Shown piece after piece: positions 41,724 through 49,899 of a stretch of DNA of 49,899 nt. The notes beneath the pieces are model-generated. The model worked only from the letters and a program-made list of their open reading frames with translations, was not told the origin of the DNA and did no database searches. Positions within the stretch are counted from its first letter, which is position 1; each line of letters opens with the position of its first letter. Location of the stretch: the NCBI RefSeq assembly GCF_000241485.1, contig NZ_JH584241.1, positions 168,746-218,644 on the forward strand. Reading direction: 5' to 3'. Origin of the DNA: Sphingomonas sp. PAMC 26605 (lineage in GTDB: Bacteria > Pseudomonadota > Alphaproteobacteria > Sphingomonadales > Sphingomonadaceae). The translations under genes were made by a program, and so were the position numbers.

Positions 41724-42701
41724 CTAGCTTTTCGGTCCGCCAATTTGCGGCGGAACTAAGGTGGAGATTGCTAATTGGGCTACAGACGGCGGAAGCTCGC
41801 CCTTTTTAACTTTGGTATTGAGATATCCAGAAAATTTCCCGCCCTCAAGATAAACGTCCTGCAGCCATTGGCGAAAGTAGCCGAGGGAGGCTAGAGGGTA
41901 GCACCATGACTCGTGCGGATTTGCCTTTGATTGCGGATGACTGTCTGGATAGTCATGCCAGTCCTTTTTTCGTTCGAATTCCGTGCAGAGGCCGCTGCTC
42001 TCCCAGTATGTGGACCAGTGCGACCCAATAGATATATCGACTACGAACTTTTCGCCGATATCTGCGCCAGATATTATCAACTCATATATGATCGTATGAG
42101 CTTCATTGAAGACATGGAAAAAACCCTTGGGTGCTGCCTTTGAGTTGAGCGCGATACGGTCATGCCATTTCTTAAACCGATCCATCCCGGAAGGGTCGTA
42201 CCCGACCTGACTATAGATCATGTCGCGAAGCTTTGAACCAGCGAGCAGCCGATAATTTGCACGAGCCTGCTCTTGAATATTTGGGCCCGCGTCGAAAGCA
42301 TAATATTCGAGGACCGCTAAGCTTATCTCGGCAGGGTAGCAAAAATGCGTTCTTCCGGCATGGAAGATTTCGACATGGGCTTGCACGGCCGTGTAGCCAG
42401 CCTGCTCAAGAATACCTTTGATCTTCTTGACCCGAGGCTTCGGATCGATGTCGTTCCATTGCGAACTGATGGTGCCGATATGCGCGTTCTCAACCCCACA
42501 CAAAACCGCAAGCCCACGTTGGTTCAGATATGGCGTGCCATCTGACAGCACTCCCATTCCAACCTCGCCGAAATCACCACTTTTGGTAATTTCTAAACCC
42601 AGATCCCCCTGTGACGGGCTGATTTCCATTTTGCCGGACTTTGGAGCTAAGATGCTGATCCTGCTAGCATTTGTACTGATTTCCTTGGGAGGATTCACCA
42701 C
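41724..42701 (-). CDS. Unknown phage-type protein in low-GC island
   Basis: The 325-residue product is not confidently recognised. The N-terminal half has GVLSDGTPYLNQRGLAVLCGV near 50-70 followed by THFCYPAEISLAVLEYYA near 117-134. This pattern resembles phage antirepressor or KilA-N-like DNA-binding modules. The C-terminal half has FHVFNEAHTIIYELI near 195-209, HWSTYWESSGLCTEF and WCYPLASLGYFRQW. Such proteins occur in prophages and solitary islands; some, such as BstA, are phage-defence factors, but similarity to BstA is only a guess. The start is GTG at 42699-42701 or the next GTG. Confidence 0.5.
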   Translation of the reverse strand: MVNPPKEISTNASRISILAPKSGKMEISPSQGDLGLEITKSGDFGEVGMGVLSDGTPYLNQRGLAVLCGVENAHIGTISSQWNDIDPKPRVKKIKGILEQAGYTAVQAHVEIFHAGRTHFCYPAEISLAVLEYYAFDAGPNIQEQARANYRLLAGSKLRDMIYSQVGYDPSGMDRFKKWHDRIALNSKAAPKGFFHVFNEAHTIIYELIISGADIGEKFVVDISIGSHWSTYWESSGLCTEFERKKDWHDYPDSHPQSKANPHESWCYPLASLGYFRQWLQDVYLEGGKFSGYLNTKVKKGELPPSVAQLAISTLVPPQIGGPKS

Positions 42702-42771
42702 GCACTATCGCCTAAATATTTAGCGGGTAAGGCTAACAGATTGTTTAACCGTGTCGAGCGTAATTAAAAAT

Positions 42772-42794
42772 ATGATATTCTTATAATATATCAT
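42772..42794. promoter_or_regulatory. AT-rich inverted repeat upstream of the island genes
   Basis: ATGATAT (42772-42778) and ATATCAT (42788-42794) are perfect 7-base arms with a 9-base spacer, in a stretch of strikingly high A+T (about 42755-42800). It lies 71-93 bp upstream of the island's first gene, where a promoter and operator would be expected. Confidence 0.45.
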
Positions 42795-42883
42795 GCAGGT
42801 ACTTTAGGTTGTTCCAGATTTCGCCAATAGCTTATGGGCGCATCTAGGCCGAGACTTTCAGCGAAATGTTCGAAGGATGTTGC

Positions 42884-43348
42884 TCACGCGCCCCGCAGAA
42901 ACGGCAGCACGCGCTCGTAATCCGCGCGCGCGCCGCGGCCGTGTTGGGCGTGGTAGCCGTTGCTGGTCAGCACGTAATCGCCGACGATCGCCGCCTGCTG
43001 CTCGATGTTGAAGCGCGTGAACGGGCGGTTGGTGTCGGCGAGGTCGCCGTAATTGTAGCGGCCGGCGGCGAGCGTGCCGCGCAGGCGGACCCACATGCCG
43101 CTCTGATGCTGCCAGACATGCGTCAGCTCGTGGAGGATCCAGGCGAGATCGGGGACGGTGGTCGAGAAGTCGGGTTTGAAGCTCGGTCGCGGGAAATAGA
43201 TGTGGCCGTTGGGGGCCATCGCGACGTTCCGCGGCTGGAAGGGGAGGTAGCGGCGGGCGTGGACCTTGATGCCGTCATAGGCGATCGCCGGGCCGAACAG
43301 GGCTTGCGCGTGGTCGAGCTCGCCGGGGGATAGGGGGCGGTGGGGCAT
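42884..43348 (-). CDS. Vgr-related putative zinc metalloprotease domain protein
   Basis: The 154-residue product has a zinc-protease motif HELTHVWQHQ near 73-82 with a preceding IYFPRPSF segment. A downstream FNIEQQAAIVGDY may supply the third ligand. Proteins like this are annotated in sphingomonads as vgr-related. There is no signal peptide or T6SS gene nearby, so its role is unclear. The ATG is at 43346-43348. Codon use is back to the chromosomal type. Confidence 0.7.
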   Translation of the reverse strand: MPHRPLSPGELDHAQALFGPAIAYDGIKVHARRYLPFQPRNVAMAPNGHIYFPRPSFKPDFSTTVPDLAWILHELTHVWQHQSGMWVRLRGTLAAGRYNYGDLADTNRPFTRFNIEQQAAIVGDYVLTSNGYHAQHGRGARADYERVLPFLRGA

Positions 43349-43411
43349 TTGAGGTGGGTAGCGGGTTTTGGGGTGCGGGGGAAATCTGGGGGCGCTTCGC
43401 CCCCCCCAACC

Positions 43412-43505
43412 GTCACCCCGGCCTTGTGCCGGGGTCTACCGCGGTGCGCACGCAACGCGCGTTGCTCGCGTGGGACGTTGGGCCCCGGCACAAGGCCGGG
43501 GTGAC
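43412..43505. repeat. REP-like inverted repeat upstream of the protease-like gene
   Basis: The 23-base arms GTCACCCCGGCCTTGTGCCG... (43412-43434) and their exact complement (43483-43505) enclose a 48-base spacer. It is the most perfect copy of the GGCCCCGG family in the window. It lies between hppA and the protease-like gene, with no gene in the 249-bp gap. Confidence 0.85.
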
Positions 43506-43585
43506 GAAGGGGGAAGAAGGGGCGTCGTGGCGAAGCCACGCCGTCGGTCGGGGGCGTCGGGCGCCCCCGCCGGCCGGTCGCGCTT

Positions 43586-43597
43586 GCTGAGCTTTGC

Positions 43598-43602
<5 letters not shown>
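43586..43602 (-). terminator. Hairpin overlapping the hppA stop
   Basis: GCTGAGC and GCTCAGC pair with a TTT loop across the stop codon of hppA. A further hairpin (GCTCGCAGC...GCTGCGAGC) lies just inside the coding end at about 43608-43629. These could end the hppA transcript; there is no T tract. Confidence 0.35.
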
Positions 43603-45754
<2,152 letters not shown>

Positions 45755-45866
45755 GCGTGTCCTTTCCCATGGATGTACGGTGGGACGGTACGCGACGGCG
45801 GCCCCCACGCTTGGCCGGCAGACTAGCGCGGCGGCGGGGCTTGGCAAGCGGTGTGGTTCGAGGGGG

Positions 45867-46895
45867 TTAGCCCGCGTGCTGATAGCCGAGCGCGGCGGGA
45901 AGCGGCAGCGGCGCGCCGGCGTCGTGCAGCGTGAGGCCCACGCCCGACGCGAACACGCCGATCCGCGTCGCGGGGGCGGCGGGGGTGTCGTCCGGGGGGA
46001 GCGCGAAGAGCAATTGATAATCGTCGCCCGCGGTCGCGGCAGCCAGGCGCGCGGTGCGGGTGTCGCCGGCGTGGTTCCGGTACGCCTCCGACAGCGGAAC
46101 GCGCGCAAGGTCGATCGCCACCGCAAGGCCGCTTGCCGCCGCCATGCGCTGCGCGTCGATCAGCAGGCCGTCGGACACGTCCATCATCGCATGGACCTGG
46201 CGGGCGAGCGCCTGGCCCGCGGCGAGTTGCGGCTGCGGGCGGCGATAGGCGGCGAGCAGGTCGGCCGGGCCGGGCTGACCCTGCGCGATCGCGAGGCCGG
46301 CGCCGGCATCGCCGATCGTGCCGGTGACCCAGAGCGCATCGCCGGCCTGCGCGCCGCTGCGAGTCGGCGCGTGCGCGCTGTCGCCGAGCGCGGTGAGGCT
46401 GATAACGCGGGGGGCGTGCGGGGGGAGCGAAACGGTATCGCCGCCGAGGATCGGCGCGGCGAAGGTGGCGAGCGCTTCGGCGAGGCCGGCGAGGAAGGCG
46501 GTGTCCCAGTCTTCGGCGCTCCCCGGCGAAGGCCGGGGCCCAGAGGCGCTGGCGTTGCTGGTCGGGCGTTGTCCTTCGCCGTCCGCCGCGCACGACTGGG
46601 CCCCGGCGTTCGCCGGGGTGGTGGTGGCGGTGGAAGAGGGCGCCGGCCGCAGCGGATAGTTGAGCATCACCCCGACCGGCACCGCGCCCTTCGCCGCCAG
46701 ATCCGACAGATTGGTCGCGACCAGTTTCCAGGCGACATCCCCCGCAGGGTCGCTGGCGAGATAATGCACGCCTTCGACCAGCGTATCGCTGGTCAGCACG
46801 AGCCGCCCGAGCCGCGCCGCATCGTCGCGCAAGCCCAGCGCGCCGGGATGCAGCGGCAGCGCGCGCAACGCGGCGAGGAAGTCGGCTTCGGTCAT
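45867..46895 (-). CDS. thiL: Thiamine-monophosphate kinase ThiL with an in-frame repeat insertion
   Basis: ThiL phosphorylates thiamine monophosphate to thiamine diphosphate. The 342-residue product has GLRDDAARL near 21-29, [12 protein letters not shown] near 34-45, [12 protein letters not shown] near 60-71, [10 protein letters not shown] and a [13 protein letters not shown] motif. Residues about 93-125 (TPANAGAQS...GPRPSPG) are unlike any ThiL. They are encoded by a palindromic repeat at 46521-46618, between the MLNYPL strand and the [10 protein letters not shown] helix, probably a surface loop. The length without it (about 309) is closer to normal. Confidence 0.92.
   Translation of the reverse strand: MTEADFLAALRALPLHPGALGLRDDAARLGRLVLTSDTLVEGVHYLASDPAGDVAWKLVATNLSDLAAKGAVPVGVMLNYPLRPAPSSTATTTPANAGAQSCAADGEGQRPTSNASASGPRPSPGSAEDWDTAFLAGLAEALATFAAPILGGDTVSLPPHAPRVISLTALGDSAHAPTRSGAQAGDALWVTGTIGDAGAGLAIAQGQPGPADLLAAYRRPQPQLAAGQALARQVHAMMDVSDGLLIDAQRMAAASGLAVAIDLARVPLSEAYRNHAGDTRTARLAAATAGDDYQLLFALPPDDTPAAPATRIGVFASGVGLTLHDAGAPLPLPAALGYQHAG
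46521..46618. repeat. REP-like inverted repeat inside thiL
   Basis: The 22-base arms at 46521-46542 and 46597-46618 are complementary with one mismatch; each arm itself forms CCCCGGCG..CGCCGGGG-type hairpins. It is the same family as 21750-21841 and 43412-43505. The element keeps the thiL frame open. Confidence 0.85.
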
Positions 46896-46995
46896 CGGGT
46901 GGGTCTAGCAAGGCGCACCGCCCGTGTCTGCCGCGCGGGCATATTGTTAATCTAAGTTAGTTATGTAGACTTGCCATAACGGGAGAGGGCGATCG

Positions 46996-47652
46996 ATGGC
47001 GGATGACGAGAGCGGACCCGGCGACGCCTTCTGCCGCGCCGCCTGGGCGGCGGTGTGCGGATCGCAGGCGGTCATCGAGTTCGATCCCGCAGGCGTCGTC
47101 ACCTGGGCGAACGCCGAGTTCCTGCGCCTCGTCGGCTATGAGGCTGCCCAGCTGATCGGCCAGCATCATCGCATGCTGTGCTCGCCCGACTATGTCGCGA
47201 CGCCCGAATATGCCGATTTCTGGCACCGGCTGCGCGCGGGGGCGTTCGACCGCGGCGTCTATCCGCGGCGCCGCGGCGACGGCTCGAAGATCTGGCTGCA
47301 GGCGACCTACAGCCCGTTGTTCTTCGAAGGCGCGGTCCATCGCATCCTCAAGATCGCCACCGACGTGACCCCCAAGGTGCGGCTCGAACGCGCGCTCGCG
47401 CAGCGCGAGGCGGCGTTGCGATCGACCGTCACCGATCTCAGCGATATCGTCCAGACGATCTCGACGATCGCCGGGCAGACCAATCTGCTCGCGCTCAACG
47501 CGACGATCGAGGCGGCACGCGCGGGCGATGCCGGACGCGGCTTCGCGGTCGTCGCGGGCGAGGTCAAGCGACTGGCGAGCGACACGCGCGCCGCGACCGA
47601 CCGCGCATCGCGGATGGTCGAGCAGAATGCGATCCTGCGCGACGCCGACTGA
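46996..47652 (+). CDS. Minimal PAS-methyl-accepting chemotaxis protein
   Basis: The 218-residue product has a PAS domain (about 20-125: [20 protein letters not shown] and [10 protein letters not shown]) and then a very short MCP signalling module. The module has the hairpin tip [20 protein letters not shown] near 154-173 and [15 protein letters not shown]. There is no membrane helix and no HAMP domain. Only about 50 residues follow the tip, where standard receptors have about 100 or more. It may bind CheA/CheW weakly or regulate something else. GGGAG is upstream of the ATG. No che genes are in the window. Confidence 0.8.
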   Translation: MADDESGPGDAFCRAAWAAVCGSQAVIEFDPAGVVTWANAEFLRLVGYEAAQLIGQHHRMLCSPDYVATPEYADFWHRLRAGAFDRGVYPRRRGDGSKIWLQATYSPLFFEGAVHRILKIATDVTPKVRLERALAQREAALRSTVTDLSDIVQTISTIAGQTNLLALNATIEAARAGDAGRGFAVVAGEVKRLASDTRAATDRASRMVEQNAILRDAD

Positions 47653-47681
47653 GCGGGGATCGCGTCGGCACCATTCCGGGC

Positions 47682-47858
47682 TCAGTCCTCGCGCTTCGCC
47701 CCGTCGAGCGTCCGCGCGTGGCGCGCCGACTCGATGGCGGCGGCGTCGCGCTCGTCCTTGCTGCGGCCAAACGCGGCGCGGTTGGCGGCAGCGGTCGTCT
47801 CGGCCGCGTCCCGCGCGCGCGCCTTGCGTGCGCGGCGGAGGTTGACGACCTCGCCCAT
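47682..47858 (-). CDS. DUF4169-family small protein
   Basis: The 58-residue product starts MGEVVNLRRARKARARDAAE and continues with NRAAFGRSK and ARTLDG, the pattern of the DUF4169 family, common in alphaproteobacteria. It is entirely charged and helical, without a signal or cysteine. Its function is unknown. It starts 2 bases after the nusB stop, so it is co-transcribed with nusB. Too short for routine gene finders. Confidence 0.75.
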   Translation of the reverse strand: MGEVVNLRRARKARARDAAETTAAANRAAFGRSKDERDAAAIESARHARTLDGAKRED

Positions 47859-47860
47859 GG

Positions 47861-48331
47861 TCAGGCGCGGACGTCTTTGGCGATGCCGTCGAGCAGGCCG
47901 TTGACGAAACCCGCCTCGCGCTTGTCGAAAAAGGCGTGCGCGACGTCGACATATTCGCTGATGACGGTGCCGACGGGCACGTCGGCGCGCGCGAGCAGCT
48001 CGTAGGTGCCGGCGCGGAGGATCGCGCGCATCGCCTTGTCGAGCCGCGCGAGGTTCCAGCCCTTGGCAAGCTTGGCGGCGATCGTCGTGTCGATCTCGGC
48101 GAGGCGGGCTTCGGTGCCCTTCACCACGTCGTCGAAGAAATCGACCTCGGGTTCGGCATATTCGGCGTCCTCGATCGTCGCGCCGAGGCGGTGATTGTGG
48201 AACTCGTTGAGCAGCTGCGCGACCGGCGTTGCTTCCATGTCGTGCTGGTAGAGCGCCTGGACGGCGGCGAGACGGGCGGCGGCGCGCGCTTTGGAGCGGG
48301 CGGCGGTGCGGGGTGTGGCGTGGGAGGACAT
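47861..48331 (-). CDS. nusB: Transcription antitermination protein NusB
   Basis: NusB with NusE binds boxA of rRNA leaders for antitermination. The 156-residue product starts at the ATG at 48329-48331 with a basic head (RTAARSKARAAARLAAVQALYQ). It has the helical-fold motifs DFFDDVVKGT, LDKAMRAILRAGTYELLAR, the PVGTVISEYVDVAHAFFD segment and FVNGLLDGIAKD. The longer upstream frame runs through a palindromic repeat and is spurious. Confidence 0.95.
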   Translation of the reverse strand: MSSHATPRTAARSKARAAARLAAVQALYQHDMEATPVAQLLNEFHNHRLGATIEDAEYAEPEVDFFDDVVKGTEARLAEIDTTIAAKLAKGWNLARLDKAMRAILRAGTYELLARADVPVGTVISEYVDVAHAFFDKREAGFVNGLLDGIAKDVRA

Positions 48332-48401
48332 GCGGCGCGCCTTAGGGGAAAAAGCGCGGAACGGGAAGATTGGTGTGTGGGGGGCGTCGGACCAAGCGCG
48401 C

Positions 48402-48567
48402 CCCTCCCCTTCAGGGGAGGGGATGGGGGTGGGGGGTGTCTCGCAGAGACTGGCGCGCGCGTTCGCGGCACGGCCCCACCCCAACCCATTGTCGGGTGAA
48501 GGATGCCCCGCATCCTTCAGGCCATGCCGGGGGCATGGCCGACCCGACAATCCTGAAGGGGAGGGGC
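48402..48567. repeat. Compound palindromic repeat between nusB and hisD
   Basis: CCCCTCCCCTTCAGGGGAGGGG opens the element on the left and CCTGAAGGGGAGGGG closes it. Inside is an inverted pair AACCCATTGTCGGGT...ACCCGACAAT, with further hairpins GGATGCCCCGCATCC and GGCCATGCCGGGGGCATGGCC. It fills most of the 244-bp gap. Related in composition to 4313-4448 and 10668-10803. Confidence 0.7.
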
Positions 48568-48575
48568 TTTGTGCC

Positions 48576-49862
48576 TCAATCCAGCCGCAGCGCCACCGAT
48601 CTGGCGTGGGCGGGGAGGCCTTCGGCTTCGGCGAGCGCTACCGCTGCCGGGCCGATGGCGGCGAGGCCTTGCGGACCGAGTTGAAGGAAGCTCGTCCGCT
48701 TCATGAAATCGAGCACCGACAACCCGCTGGCGAAGCGCGCGCGTCGCCCCGTCGGCAGCACGTGGTTCGGCCCGGCGACATAATCGCCGATCGCCTCGGG
48801 CGTGTGGCGACCCAGGAACACCGAACCCGCATGGCGGACCTTGTCGAACAGCGCCTGCGGATCGTCGCATGCCAGTTCGAGATGCTCGGCGGCGAGGCGA
48901 TCGACCAGCGGCAGGGCCTCCTCGAGCGTGCGCACGACGATGATCGCGCCGTTCGCGTCCCACGCCGCACGCGCGACCTTCGACGTGGCGAGTGTCTCGA
49001 TCTGGGCGTCCACCTCGGCGGCGACGGCGTCGGCGAATTCAGCCGAGTCGGTGAACAGGATCGACTGGCTGGTCGGGTCGTGCTCGGACTGCGAGAGCAG
49101 GTCGGCGGCGATCCAGTCGGCGCGGTTCTCGCCGTCGGCGACGACGACGATCTCCGAGGGACCCGCCACCATGTCGATGCCGACGACGCCGTAGAGCTGG
49201 CGCTTGGCCTCGGCGACCCAGGCGTTGCCGGGGCCGGTGATGACGTCGACCGGGCGGAGGCGGTCGGTGCCATAGGCAAGCGCGGCGATCGCCTGCGCGC
49301 CGCCGATCCGCCACAGCTCGTCGACGCCGACGATGTGCGCGGCGGCGAGGACGAGCGGGTTGACCTCGCCGTCGGGGGTCGGGGTGACCATGACGATGCG
49401 ATCGACGCCGGCGACCTTGGCGGGGATCGCGTTCATCAGCACCGAGGACGGGTACGCCGCGCGGCCGCCGGGGATGTAGATGCCGGCATGCTCGATCGCG
49501 TTCCAGCGCGCGCCGGTGCGGATGCCGTTGGCGTCGGTGCTGTCGGTGCCCTGCGGCTTCTGCTTCTCGTGATAGGTGGCGATGCGTTCTGCCGCGAGTT
49601 CGAGCGCGGCGCGGAGATCGGGGGCTAGGCCGTCGTACGCGGCGCGCCATTCGCTGGGGTCGATCTGCCAGCCGGTGGTGTCGAGATCGTGGCGGTCGAA
49701 GCTCTTGGTGTAGGCGTGGACGGCGGCGTCGCCTTCGTCACGGACGCGCGCGATGATCGCGCGGACGTCGCGCGCGACGTCGGCATCGGCTTCGCGGCGG
49801 GCGTTGACGAGCGCGGTGAAGTCGGCGGCGAAGGTGGGGGCGGTGGTGGTGAGGCGGATCAT
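48576..49862 (-). CDS. hisD: Histidinol dehydrogenase HisD
   Basis: HisD oxidises L-histidinol to histidine in two NAD-dependent steps, the end of the pathway. The 428-residue product has NAIEHAGIYIPGGRAAYPSSVLM near 118-140, GIDMVAGPSEIVVVADG near 231-247, the zinc and catalytic SQSEHDPTSQS near 265-275, and HVLPTGRRARFASGLSVLDF near 367-386. The length is standard. It ends 8 bp after the repeat. The rest of this his segment (probably hisG) would lie beyond 49899. Confidence 0.96.
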   Translation of the reverse strand: MIRLTTTAPTFAADFTALVNARREADADVARDVRAIIARVRDEGDAAVHAYTKSFDRHDLDTTGWQIDPSEWRAAYDGLAPDLRAALELAAERIATYHEKQKPQGTDSTDANGIRTGARWNAIEHAGIYIPGGRAAYPSSVLMNAIPAKVAGVDRIVMVTPTPDGEVNPLVLAAAHIVGVDELWRIGGAQAIAALAYGTDRLRPVDVITGPGNAWVAEAKRQLYGVVGIDMVAGPSEIVVVADGENRADWIAADLLSQSEHDPTSQSILFTDSAEFADAVAAEVDAQIETLATSKVARAAWDANGAIIVVRTLEEALPLVDRLAAEHLELACDDPQALFDKVRHAGSVFLGRHTPEAIGDYVAGPNHVLPTGRRARFASGLSVLDFMKRTSFLQLGPQGLAAIGPAAVALAEAEGLPAHARSVALRLD

Positions 49863-49865
49863 GAC

Positions 49866-49899
49866 GCGCTCCCCTCCCGCTTGCGGGAGGGGCTGGGGG
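49866..49899. repeat. Start of a CCCTCCCG-type palindromic repeat
   Basis: CTCCCCTCCCGCTTGCGGGAGGGG forms a hairpin directly upstream of hisD. It is cut by the window end and resembles the sequence at 1-32. Confidence 0.5.

Noticed and set aside
41224..42870. Prophage or integrative element with its own integrase
   Set aside because: Only two genes are present, no integrase or recombinase frame is found and I could not identify direct repeats at the ends. The nearby tRNA-Phe gene is intact and 2.3 kb away.

Overview
The window looks like chromosomal DNA of a sphingomonad (Alphaproteobacteria, Sphingomonadales, Sphingomonas-like). It is GC-rich, with strong G/C bias at third codon positions, which produces long spurious antisense reading frames. 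The gene content is typically alphaproteobacterial: SspB-alpha, an ATP12-type F1 assembly chaperone, an RNase E with an acidic insert in its S1 domain, K+-independent H+-pyrophosphatase, standalone HisB, a maf/RNase G-like/yacG operon, and a DUF4169 gene beside nusB. I see no integrase, transposase, CRISPR array or rRNA. One tRNA gene, tRNA-Phe(GAA), is present.

Layout. 33-3754 (minus): hisB-hisH-hisA-hisF-hisE, with two small membrane-protein genes embedded in it. 3826-6823 (plus): sspB, fumC, a small membrane protein, gmk. 6831-10599 (minus): a tightly packed run crcB-rluC-like-paiB-like-HAD phosphatase-small membrane protein-ATP12 chaperone. 10833-13557: envelope genes (lipoprotein, two paralogous glycine-zipper proteins) and an OsmC peroxidase. 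13558-14338: a gene-poor stretch with DnaA-box-like sites, a possible leader ORF and a good Rho-independent terminator. 14339-21726: ribF, M19 dipeptidase, folA, hemerythrin, alpha/beta hydrolase, thyA, a short RadC-like protein, a lipoprotein-type methyltransferase, prfB. 21850-29129: PBP1A and an AMIN-type amidase, divergent from rne. 29535-34431: an MFS transporter, an internally shortened metallophosphoesterase, an ArsB/SLC13-type transporter and a CPA2 antiporter. 34428-37957: a GT2 glycosyltransferase coupled to a gene that fuses a DegT-type PLP aminotransferase to an FAD/NAD(P) oxidoreductase. 38068-40926: SDR, tRNA-Phe, yacG, RNase E/G-like, maf, infA. 41396-42870: a small low-GC island with two genes (DUF3223-like and an unknown phage-type protein). 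42884-49862: a metalloprotease-like protein, hppA, thiL, a mini PAS-chemoreceptor, DUF4169, nusB, hisD.

How the parts work together. HisB, H, A, F, E and D cover much of histidine synthesis, but the genes sit at the two ends of the window. ThyA and FolA together serve dTMP/folate metabolism. PBP1A and the amidase act on peptidoglycan. RNase E and the RNase E/G paralogue act on RNA. Palindromic repeats of at least two families lie in many intergenic gaps, and one sits in frame inside thiL.

Most promising for novelty: the aminotransferase-flavoprotein fusion with its coupled glycosyltransferase (34428-37957), the two-gene AT-rich island (41396-42800), the in-frame palindrome inside thiL, and the 13.6-14.3 kb untranslated-looking region with a terminator. 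All functional statements rest on reading motifs by eye; no database search was possible.
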